From Butyrivibrio sp. (lineage in GTDB: Bacteria; Bacillota; Clostridia; Lachnospirales; Lachnospiraceae), in the NCBI GenBank assembly GCA_015056495.1, contig SVGC01000009.1, positions 62,001 to 126,000 on the forward strand: a DNA stretch of 64,000 nt, in the 5' to 3' direction. The position numbers and the translations under genes were made by a program. Position 1 is the stretch's first letter. Every line of letters begins with the position of its first letter. Under the pieces are notes generated by a model. It was given only the letters and a program-made list of their open reading frames with translations. It had not been told where the DNA came from and searched no databases. This document shows, piece by piece, positions 16,561 to 23,845 of this stretch.

Positions 16561-16950
16561 TTATTCCTTTTCATACATTTTAGATAGTTTGCGCAGATTG
16601 TTGTAATAGCCCTTCAGCTCTTTTCTCATTTTAGAGTATCTGTATGAATAGACTATGTAAGAGATCACAGCATACGCAACGATCATTATTATGTAATACA
16701 ACAGGAATTGCTTGCCAGTGGCAAGCAAATCCGTATTGTATAGGTTCTGTATAACATCTTCAAAATCATATATCAAGTAAGCAGCAACAATTATGCAATA
16801 GCAAATTGTCGCACTGATAATGGATTTAAGAACATTAAATCCAACATAATCCCCACGAAAATAAGCATTCATGGCATCATTTTTACGTCCGTTGCGAGCA
16901 CTGTATGCTGCCATTTTGGTCATGAGAATTACGCGTTCTTCGTCTAGCAT
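16561..16950 (-). CDS. small membrane protein of unknown function
   Basis: A 129-residue protein. A basic N-terminal stretch (about 45 residues with NGRKNDAMNAYFRGDYVGFN) is followed by two membrane segments, near residues 45-62 and 82-102, and a basic C-terminal tail (SYRYSKMRKELKGYYNNLRKL) likely to be cytoplasmic. An AAGGAG site 6 bases before the ATG supports the start. It is 9 bases after yvyF and 6 bases before the larger membrane protein, so translation is tightly packed with them. No family was recognised. Confidence 0.72.
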   Translation of the reverse strand: MLDEERVILMTKMAAYSARNGRKNDAMNAYFRGDYVGFNVLKSIISATICYCIIVAAYLIYDFEDVIQNLYNTDLLATGKQFLLYYIIMIVAYAVISYIVYSYRYSKMRKELKGYYNNLRKLSKMYEKE

Positions 16951-16959
16951 GTTTTCTCC

Positions 16960-17367
16960 TTATGTATCCAGGAAGCGCATACCAGCCTTTGGGTCTTTTT
17001 TAACCACAGGTTGCTGCAGCGGTTTAGGTTTAGCAAATGTATTTGTCAGATTATTTGCCATACCTGCCTTACATTTTGCACAAAATCTTCCTGTCTGTAT
17101 TGGTTCCCCACAATTTTCGCAAGTAAGAGCCAAAGGTGATTCCTTTGAGAACATAAGTCTTTCTTCAGCGATCCACTTTTTGATCTGCTTAGTAGTTACT
17201 TCGTTATCCTCAGCAATTTTTTCAATTCTCGCTCCCGGATTCTCTTCAATGTACTTTTTTACTTTCTGAAAATCCTCTTCGATTGCCTTCTTGCAATCAT
17301 CGCATAGTGGCTCTCCAGTAATATAATTAAACATTTTGCCACATCTTGAACAGTTACGTAGATTCAT
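16960..17367 (-). CDS. yvyF: flagellar operon protein YvyF (TIGR03826 type)
   Basis: A 135-residue zinc-ribbon protein. The N-terminal CSRCGKMFNY...CDDCKK and C-terminal CENCGEPIQTGRFCAKCK fingers flank a small helix-turn-helix-like segment (IEKIAEDNEVTTKQIKKWI). This layout is that of YvyF, found beside comF and flagellar regulator genes in Bacillus and clostridia. The start is placed at the ATG 8 bases after GGAGG, five codons inside the longest frame, whose own ATG lies upstream of that site. It follows comF by 20 bases, as in the Bacillus comFC-yvyF order, but flgM and flgK do not follow here. Its exact function is not established. Confidence 0.87.
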   Translation of the reverse strand: MNLRNCSRCGKMFNYITGEPLCDDCKKAIEEDFQKVKKYIEENPGARIEKIAEDNEVTTKQIKKWIAEERLMFSKESPLALTCENCGEPIQTGRFCAKCKAGMANNLTNTFAKPKPLQQPVVKKDPKAGMRFLDT

Positions 17368-17387
17368 AAGCCTGACCTCCATTTATG

Positions 17388-18131
17388 TCAAATTGTTTGC
17401 CCGATAGCCAGTGTGCAGAAATATATTTTTTCCACACCTACTTGTCGAAACTCATGGGCGATCTCATCAATGGTACTACCTGTTGTATAGATGTCATCAA
17501 TTATAATTATACTCTTTAATTTTACATCATTTGAGGTCACTTTAAAAGCCTTTTTCAAATTAATGCGGCGACCCTTTTCATCAAGTTTTTTCATGGGAAC
17601 TGTGTTTCTTGTTCTCAGTATCAGATCATCTCTGACAGGGATATTCAATTCCTTTCCTATAGCTCTTGCCAGAACAGATGCCTGATTGTATCCTCTAAGG
17701 CGCTCTTTTTTCTTGTACATGGGCACCGGAATAAGTGCATCTGCCTTAAGACTCCTGATCCAGTTTCCAAGACTATCGGAAACTATTTCGCCATAGCCGT
17801 CAGCATATTCAGCTCTTCCTGCATATTTAAACCTGTAAATTGATGAAGACATACTTCTGTAGAAAACAGCAGCACGGCCTTTATCATAAAAATGCTTTAT
17901 CCTGCGGCAATCATCACAAAACTCCTGCATTTCTCCATTTCTGCCAAGTGGCTTGCCGCACTTAAAGCAGGCAGGCTCTGTGATCACCTGTATCATATTT
18001 TTGCAATCCTTATGGATCTTGTCACCGAATGGTGTAACGATATCGTCGCAGACAGGGCATCGCCTTGGATACACTATAGATATCAGTGTATCCAGGACCT
18101 TGTCCTTATCAGTTTGGAACAATTTATTCAT
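17388..18131 (-). CDS. comF: ComF family phosphoribosyltransferase-like protein
   Basis: A 247-residue ComFC-type protein. The N-terminal part has a four-cysteine zinc module (CPVCDDIV, CFKCGKPLG, CDDCRRIK). The C-terminal half is a type I phosphoribosyltransferase fold with the PRPP loop IIIIDDIYTTGSTIDE near residues 208-223. In naturally competent bacteria ComF helps single-stranded DNA enter and be handled in the cytoplasm; in non-competent clostridia its role is unclear. It follows recD2 by 17 bases and precedes yvyF. The ribosome site is weak (GAAAAGAAAA). No other competence gene is in the window. Confidence 0.92.
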   Translation of the reverse strand: MNKLFQTDKDKVLDTLISIVYPRRCPVCDDIVTPFGDKIHKDCKNMIQVITEPACFKCGKPLGRNGEMQEFCDDCRRIKHFYDKGRAAVFYRSMSSSIYRFKYAGRAEYADGYGEIVSDSLGNWIRSLKADALIPVPMYKKKERLRGYNQASVLARAIGKELNIPVRDDLILRTRNTVPMKKLDEKGRRINLKKAFKVTSNDVKLKSIIIIDDIYTTGSTIDEIAHEFRQVGVEKIYFCTLAIGQTI

Positions 18132-18148
18132 ATTTTCTTTTCAAGCTG

Positions 18149-20386
18149 TCAATCCAGCGTATAAATATCTGCGATCCTGTCAGTAAGCCCCGTATATCTG
18201 TGGAGCTGTTCTTCATTCTGGATCATTGTGTTTACAGTATCTCTGCTGCCAAGTATCACTACGCTGCCCTTGGCTCTTGTAACCGCCGTATACAATAGGT
18301 TTCTGTTAAGCAGCATCCTTGGTCCTCCCAGAAGCGGCATCACAACAGCCGGATATTCGCTTCCCTGGGATTTATGTATTGTTATGGCATAGGCTAGCTC
18401 AAGATCATCCAGCATTGTGTAGGAGTATCTGACCTTTCTGTGCTCATCATATTCCACCACAAGCTCCTGAGCATGATCATTGATCTCAACAATGATGCCC
18501 ATATCGCCGTTGAATATACCCATTCCATGATCTATCACAACTCCAAACTTGCCTTCAACTTCCCATTCAGCCTGATAGTTGTTTTTGATCTGCATGACCT
18601 TGTCTCCAACTCTAAAGAGTTTATCTCCATAGGTATGCTCTTTTTTATCATCAGATGCCGGATTCAGATAGCTCTGCAGGATAGTGTTGAGAGTCTCTGC
18701 GCCAAGAGGGCCTTTCTTCATAGGAGTCAGGACCTGAATATCGTAGGTACTTGCATTAACATATCCCGGAAGCTTGTCTCTTACCAGCTGCACCATATGT
18801 TTGTAGATCACATCCGAATTATTTCTCTCCAGGAAAAAGAAGTCCTTGCTCTTATTGTCCATTTTGATAGGCTCACCTCTGTGTATCCTGTGAGCGTTCA
18901 TGACAATGTCACTTTCTTCCGCCTGTCTGAAGATCTTCTGTAAAACAATAGTAGAAAACTTCCCACTGGCAATAAGGTCATGAAGCACCTGCCCCGGGCC
19001 AACGCTTGGAAGCTGGGAGCTATCACCAACAAGGATCAGATGCATTCCCGGAACTATTGCCTTTAGAAGTGCATGAAACAGATGCATATCAACCATCGAC
19101 ATCTCATCGATTATTATGGCATCAGCCTCTAACGGATTCTCTGCATTTTTTTCAAATCTGACAAGTCCTCTGTCGTTGTCATCACTCATGCCGCCATTGA
19201 CTTCCAGAAGTCTGTGGATAGTCCTTGCCTCATAACCTGTTGCCTCGGTCATGCGCTTGGCAGCTCTGCCAGTAGGGGCAGCCAGCATAATATCCAGTCC
19301 CTGTGCTGCATAGTAGGCAATTATCGCATTGATAGTCGTAGTCTTACCTGTACCAGGTCCACCGGTGATGATGACTATACCATTGGATATACTCTTTAAT
19401 ACCGCCTCTCTTTGAAGCTCATCCAGCTCTATATCCTTTTTTCTCTCAAGATCAAGGATCTGATCTCTAAGCCTTTGTTCTTCTCCCGGATCACTATCCT
19501 GGCTCTTAACATTCAGATCGTGAAGCATAACTGCACAGGATTGTTCCACGTAGTAAAAAGAGCTGGCATATACCTGATCCTGTCCCTTTATCACAAGCTT
19601 TTGTGCCATTAGCAGGTTGTCTATCTGAGCATCTGTAATATCCTGTTCTACGCCTAGGAGCTCTGAAGCCTTTTGAACCAAAAGAGTTCTTGGAAGATAA
19701 CTGTTGCCATCAGCAGCTGCCTGAGAGAGCGCATATAATAATCCGCTTCTGATCCTGTAGTCAGAATCAACTTTTATTCCAATCTTCTCAGCAATCTCAT
19801 CAGCAGTGTGAAAGCCTATACCGGCTATATCTTCTGCAAGCTGATAGGGATTTTCTTTTAAAATAGCGTAGATCCTAGTTCCGTATTGCTCAAATATCTT
19901 TACTGCAAGGTTATTGGAGATACCATATTGTTGTAAAAAAATGATGGCATCTCGCATTTCTCTTTTCTCAGACATCTGGATAGATATGTCTATAGCCTTT
20001 CTCTGGCTGATCCCCTTGATCTCTGCCAGTCTCTCAGGCTCATCTTCTATTATCCTAAAGGTGTCCTCTCCAAATTTCTTGATGATCTTGGCAGCAAGAG
20101 CTTCTCCAATACCTTTGATGGCGCCTGAAGCAAGATAACGCTGCATTGATGTGACATCATCCGGAATGGTGATCTTGTAGTTAGTAACCTTAAACTGCTC
20201 ACCATATATGGCATGTGTCGTGTACTCTCCTTCAAGCTCTAAGTTATCACCTATATCTGCACTTCCAAAATTACCGGTACAGGTGAGTTCTTCGCCATCA
20301 GTAATGAGGTTGACTACCGCATAGCCATTTTCTGCATTTCTATATACAAAATGTTCAATGTATCCCTTAACTTTTTCCATTCCCAT
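18149..20386 (-). CDS. recD2: RecD2 family 5'-3' DNA helicase
   Basis: A 745-residue SF1B helicase. The N-terminal region has an OB-like part and paired helix-hairpin-helix motifs (IKGIGEALAAKII, GIGFHTADEIA). Walker A GGPGTGKTTT is near residue 342, followed by IIDEMSMVD (Walker B), LVGDSSQLPSVG and the late motif AYAITIHKSQGSEYP. The length agrees with RecD2 proteins that work without RecBC in Firmicutes, in replication-fork and repair processing. Two in-frame ATGs lie 6 bases apart at the start and neither has a strong ribosome site. A terminator-like hairpin abuts the start codon, so its expression from the flagellar genes upstream may be limited. Confidence 0.96.
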   Translation of the reverse strand: MGMEKVKGYIEHFVYRNAENGYAVVNLITDGEELTCTGNFGSADIGDNLELEGEYTTHAIYGEQFKVTNYKITIPDDVTSMQRYLASGAIKGIGEALAAKIIKKFGEDTFRIIEDEPERLAEIKGISQRKAIDISIQMSEKREMRDAIIFLQQYGISNNLAVKIFEQYGTRIYAILKENPYQLAEDIAGIGFHTADEIAEKIGIKVDSDYRIRSGLLYALSQAAADGNSYLPRTLLVQKASELLGVEQDITDAQIDNLLMAQKLVIKGQDQVYASSFYYVEQSCAVMLHDLNVKSQDSDPGEEQRLRDQILDLERKKDIELDELQREAVLKSISNGIVIITGGPGTGKTTTINAIIAYYAAQGLDIMLAAPTGRAAKRMTEATGYEARTIHRLLEVNGGMSDDNDRGLVRFEKNAENPLEADAIIIDEMSMVDMHLFHALLKAIVPGMHLILVGDSSQLPSVGPGQVLHDLIASGKFSTIVLQKIFRQAEESDIVMNAHRIHRGEPIKMDNKSKDFFFLERNNSDVIYKHMVQLVRDKLPGYVNASTYDIQVLTPMKKGPLGAETLNTILQSYLNPASDDKKEHTYGDKLFRVGDKVMQIKNNYQAEWEVEGKFGVVIDHGMGIFNGDMGIIVEINDHAQELVVEYDEHRKVRYSYTMLDDLELAYAITIHKSQGSEYPAVVMPLLGGPRMLLNRNLLYTAVTRAKGSVVILGSRDTVNTMIQNEEQLHRYTGLTDRIADIYTLD

Positions 20387-20427
20387 AAAAATCCGCTGGT
20401 AGCGCTATGGCAGCGCCATGCCAGCGG
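20387..20427 (-). terminator. terminator-like hairpin abutting the recD2 start
   Basis: On the minus strand a CCGCTGG / CCAGCGG stem (20393-20427) enclosing an inner ATGGCGCTGCCAT-type hairpin is followed by ATTTTT and then at once by the recD2 ATG. It may end the flagellar transcript or restrict ribosome access to recD2. Confidence 0.6.
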
Positions 20428-20459
20428 AGCTTTCTTTCTATATTTTTGTTCACCAAAAT

Positions 20460-20831
20460 TCAGATATCGTAATTGCGTTTCATATTCTCATACATCATCT
20501 GAGCCAAGCCCAGTCCCTGAGTATCTGTAGCATCCTGAGTGATCTTGGTAAGTGTCTGTCCCTTGAAATAATCTACAAGGGTACTTGTAGGCTGGTCAAT
20601 ACTACTCTCATCCTTTAGGGCATCTACAGATTTCTGCATTTCTTTAAATACCTGCTCCAAAAGATACGCTTCAAACTGCTTGCAGGCACCCATGAGCTCA
20701 TCATCAGTAGACGTACTGCTGGTATTGTTCAATGTAGCCTTCAGATTATTGCCACTAGCCTGAGCTGCTTCCATTGTAGCATATTCATTATAAGCATTTG
20801 CATTGATACCGGATAAATCAATTGAAGCCAT
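20460..20831 (-). CDS. flgJ: FlgJ-like rod-binding protein
   Basis: A 123-residue protein equal to the rod-binding domain (Rod-binding, N-terminal FlgJ) alone, without the muramidase domain found in proteobacterial FlgJ. The conserved core is CKQFEAYLLEQVFKEM near residues 50-65, then a YFKGQTLTKITQ segment and GLAQMMYENMKRNY at the end. Single-domain FlgJ is usual in Gram-positive flagellates and caps or guides the growing rod. AGGAGG precedes the ATG. It is 26 bases after the flgG-like gene, within a flagellar mini-cluster. Confidence 0.9.
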   Translation of the reverse strand: MASIDLSGINANAYNEYATMEAAQASGNNLKATLNNTSSTSTDDELMGACKQFEAYLLEQVFKEMQKSVDALKDESSIDQPTSTLVDYFKGQTLTKITQDATDTQGLGLAQMMYENMKRNYDI

Positions 20832-20857
20832 CTTACTTCCTCCTTCAATTCAGATCA

Positions 20858-21691
20858 TCATCTCTTCAAGCTGTTAGCTGTCTGCATCATACTATCTGTA
20901 GTTGTAATTGCTGTTGAATTCATTTCATAAGCACGCTGAGCAACAATGAGGTTGACCATCTCTGTTGCAACATTTACATTGGAGCCTTCAAGATAGCCCT
21001 GAACGATCTCACTGACTTCAAGATCTTCATTGGCATCATCACCACGTTCTGCAAGCGCATCTCCGCTGGCTGCTGTAACTCTAAACGCTGTACTTCCTAC
21101 TCTCTCCAGACCTCCAGGATTATTGAACTGCCACAGTCCAATTGTAACTCCAAGAGACTGCGGAACGCCATCATCATCAGGATAATAGATTGTTCCATCT
21201 CCGCCAACAGTGAGCTTATTAGCAATAAGTCCGCCATCGATCCTGATTTCTTCGCCGTTTTCATCCAGGATGATATTTCCGTCTGTTGTTGTAAGAACAA
21301 GCTCTGTACCATCATCATTTCCAAGAGCCCATGTAAAATCACCATTTCTGGTATAAAGAGGATTTCCATCAGCATCCTGGTATGCGAAAAAGCCTTTACC
21401 ACTTATTGCAAAAGCTGTAGTACTGTCATTGGCAAGGAGGGATCCCTGTGAAAAATAGGAATTGATCGACGCTGTACGAACACCAAGTCCCACCTGAGAT
21501 GTTGTAGGTCTTGGGTCGCCATTAGCTGTCGTAGTAACTGTCTGAAGTGTTTGATATAAAAGTGATTTAAACTGCGCGCCCTGCGCTTTATAACCTGCTG
21601 TATTAACATTAGCAAGGTTATTGGATATTGTATCTACATTGGTCTGCTGGGCATTCATACCAGTAGCTGCAGTCCATAAGCTTCTTACCAT
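20858..21691 (-). CDS. flgG: flagellar basal-body rod protein, FlgG-like
   Basis: A 277-residue axial flagellar protein of the FlgG/FlhP type. The N-terminus MVRSLWTAATGMNAQQ with SNNLANVNTAGYK is the hallmark rod/hook motif. The C-terminus GSNVNVATEMVNLIVAQRAYEMNSTAI is the matching coiled-coil partner. FlgG forms the distal rod through the peptidoglycan. The start follows AGGAGG. It sits between the FlgF-like gene (19 bases upstream) and flgJ. In Bacillus the equivalent pair is flhO-flhP after mbl, and the same order is kept here. The names FlgG and FlhP cannot be separated without a tree. Confidence 0.93.
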   Translation of the reverse strand: MVRSLWTAATGMNAQQTNVDTISNNLANVNTAGYKAQGAQFKSLLYQTLQTVTTTANGDPRPTTSQVGLGVRTASINSYFSQGSLLANDSTTAFAISGKGFFAYQDADGNPLYTRNGDFTWALGNDDGTELVLTTTDGNIILDENGEEIRIDGGLIANKLTVGGDGTIYYPDDDGVPQSLGVTIGLWQFNNPGGLERVGSTAFRVTAASGDALAERGDDANEDLEVSEIVQGYLEGSNVNVATEMVNLIVAQRAYEMNSTAITTTDSMMQTANSLKR

Positions 21692-21710
21692 AGAATCATA
21701 CCTCCTTCAC

Positions 21711-22514
21711 TTATGAAAGGACACCAACCTGATTAACAGTTTTATCCAGAGTCTCATCTATAGTCGTGATCATCTTCTGATTAGTCTCATAGTTTCTCTG
21801 AACCGCAATCATGTTAACCATTTCGTCCACAACAGATACGTTGGACTGTTCCAAAAAGCCTGCGTAAACCTGGCCTTCGAAATCCTTTTCTGTGAAACCA
21901 TCTATGGTGTACCAGTAGTTCTCACCATAGTGCTGCAGGTAATCATAATCCTCAAAATCTGCTATTCCAAGGGTTGCAACAACTTCACCATCCTGAATGA
22001 TATCCCCATTGACGTTAATCTGTGTCTGAAGATTAGGATCAAGTGTAATATGTCCACCTGCATTGTCCAGTACAAAATCTCCATCCTGTGTTGTAAGGAC
22101 ACCTTCAGAAGTAAGTGTAAAGTTGCCATCGCGTGTATACATTGTAGTTGTTACATTTGCAAGATCACGCTCTATATTAACTGCCTTGTTAGTATATTCT
22201 ATAGTAAAAAATCCATCCCCTGCTATTGCAAGGTCGTAAGTATTATTGGTCTCTCTCATAGGACCTTCGGACCAGTCTGTATAGCCCTGTCCTATCTTGA
22301 CACCCGGAGTAATATAACCTATCCTGCGTGCTGTAAGCGGAGCATCGGTAAAGTCTTTGATCTTGAGCGCTAATTGCTCATCAAAAGCCTGGCTGGTGAG
22401 ACCTTCCTTTTTATAACCTGTGGTGTTGAAATTCGCCAGGTTATTGGTGATCACATCCATCCTCTTTTGTTCCTGTACCATTCCCGTATAAGCAGTGTAT
22501 AGGCCTTTTACCAA
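21711..22514 (-). CDS. flagellar hook-basal body protein, FlgF/FlhO-like
   Basis: A 267-residue rod/hook family protein. The N-terminal MVKGLYTAYTGMVQEQKRMD with TNNLANFNTTGYKKEG and C-terminal EQSNVSVVDEMVNMIAVQRNYE form the conserved terminal helices; the variable middle is a FlgF/FlhO-length insert. It probably forms the proximal part of the rod. The frame starts with TTG, 6 bases after GAGGAG, and lies 3 bases past the mreB stop, so translation is likely coupled. With the following FlgG-like and flgJ genes it repeats the Bacillus mbl-flhO-flhP arrangement. Confidence 0.91.
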   Translation of the reverse strand: MVKGLYTAYTGMVQEQKRMDVITNNLANFNTTGYKKEGLTSQAFDEQLALKIKDFTDAPLTARRIGYITPGVKIGQGYTDWSEGPMRETNNTYDLAIAGDGFFTIEYTNKAVNIERDLANVTTTMYTRDGNFTLTSEGVLTTQDGDFVLDNAGGHITLDPNLQTQINVNGDIIQDGEVVATLGIADFEDYDYLQHYGENYWYTIDGFTEKDFEGQVYAGFLEQSNVSVVDEMVNMIAVQRNYETNQKMITTIDETLDKTVNQVGVLS

Positions 22515-22517
22515 TGA

Positions 22518-23513
22518 TTACTCCTCTCTATATCCGGCAAGAGATTCAACGTAACGTCCGGTTCCAATAGCTACAGCTGTCATAGGATCCTCAGCTGTCA
22601 TAGTATTAATTCCGGTTCTGGCTTCAATAAGATCCTCGAGTCCTCTAAGAAGACTTCCGCCACCTGTCATAACTATTCCACGCTCTGCAATATCAGCTGC
22701 AAGTTCTGGAGGTGTGATCTCGAGAACGCTGTGGATAGCCTCAACGATCTGGCTTGTAGGCTCTCTTAAAGCCTCTTCTGTCTCTTCCGATGATATTCTA
22801 ACAGTCTTAGGAAGACCAGTTACAAGGTTTCTTCCTCTAACATCCATGTAATCAGCTTCTGCTCGTGGATATGCTGAACCAATCTTGATCTTGATATCTT
22901 CTGCAGTTCTCTCACCAATAAGGAGATTGTGTTTCTTTCTCATGTAACGAACGATCGCTTCATCGAAGTCATCGCCTGCTACCTTTACTGATGTACTTAC
23001 AACTGTACCGCAAAGAGAAATAACTGCGATATCTGATGTACCACCACCGATATCTACGATCATATTTCCACAAGGCTTTGTAATATCTATACCAGCGCCA
23101 ATTGCTGCTGCAACCGGCTCTTCAATGATCTTAACATCACGTGCACCGCACATTCTTGTAGCATCTTCTACGGCCTTTTTCTCAACTTCTGTGACACCTG
23201 AAGGTACACATACAGCTATGAGAGGCTTACGGAAGAGATTCTTTCTGCCAAGTGCTTTGTTGATGAAATGTCTCATCATCTGTTCTGTAACTTTATAGTT
23301 GGAGATAACACCCTGTCTGAGAGGTCTGATAGCTACGATGTTACCAGGTGTTCTACCAAGCATCAGTCTGGCATCCTCACCGATTGCCATGATCTTGTCA
23401 TTATCTATGTCATAAGCCACTACTGAAGGCTCTTTTAAAACTACGCCTCTTCCACGTATATAAACAAGAATACTTGCTGTTCCTAAATCAATTCCGATAT
23501 CTGCGTACTGCAT
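22518..23513 (-). CDS. mreB: MreB/Mbl rod-shape actin homologue
   Basis: A bacterial actin that guides side-wall synthesis at the inner membrane face. The 331-residue frame has IGIDLGTASILVY near the start (phosphate 1), GGGTSDIAV near residue 159 (phosphate 2) and MTGGGSLLRGLEDLI near 284 (adenosine motif). The start is put at the ATG before QYADIGIDLG, about 10 bases after GGGGA; the longest frame begins with a TTG 21 bases upstream that overlaps that site. The absence of mreC/D next to it and the flagellar genes behind it fit the Bacillus mbl locus, so it may be the Mbl paralogue. Confidence 0.94.
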   Translation of the reverse strand: MQYADIGIDLGTASILVYIRGRGVVLKEPSVVAYDIDNDKIMAIGEDARLMLGRTPGNIVAIRPLRQGVISNYKVTEQMMRHFINKALGRKNLFRKPLIAVCVPSGVTEVEKKAVEDATRMCGARDVKIIEEPVAAAIGAGIDITKPCGNMIVDIGGGTSDIAVISLCGTVVSTSVKVAGDDFDEAIVRYMRKKHNLLIGERTAEDIKIKIGSAYPRAEADYMDVRGRNLVTGLPKTVRISSEETEEALREPTSQIVEAIHSVLEITPPELAADIAERGIVMTGGGSLLRGLEDLIEARTGINTMTAEDPMTAVAIGTGRYVESLAGYREE

Positions 23514-23534
23514 CTGACTGCGGTCCCCTTTCAA

Positions 23535-23788
23535 TAAATAACATTTATATTAACGCAAAACTGCGACAATAAACCTATGATAATTAACAATGCTATTATA
23601 AACCAAAGGGACTACAATTTAAATATCTTAATAAAATTTTAAAAAGCAGCTTACCTCATTGTGACGAAATCCACAACCCGTCTGATTTTGAGTTGTTTTT
23701 TTCATCAAACATAGTTATATTCTTTAAATCTATATCGGCAAAAAATTATAGATTATTTAGAGTTACAAATATTTTTTTGACAAAAAAA
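23535..23788. other. gene-free spacer between uvrA and mreB
   Basis: This AT-rich spacer upstream of mreB probably carries its promoter, but no hexamer pair was clear enough to call. No small reading frame with a ribosome site was seen. Its far end is the uvrA terminator. Confidence 0.5.
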
Positions 23789-23831
23789 CTTATGGATATC
23801 CTGGGGGAAAAAAATCCCAAATATCCATAAG
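23789..23831 (-). terminator. terminator after uvrA
   Basis: CTTATGGATAT / ATATCCATAAG pairs over 11 bp around a CCTGGG / TCCC inner stem. On the minus strand it is followed by TTTTTTTG. It starts 15 bases after the uvrA stop codon. Confidence 0.8.
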
Positions 23832-23845
23832 CCATTTATCACAAT

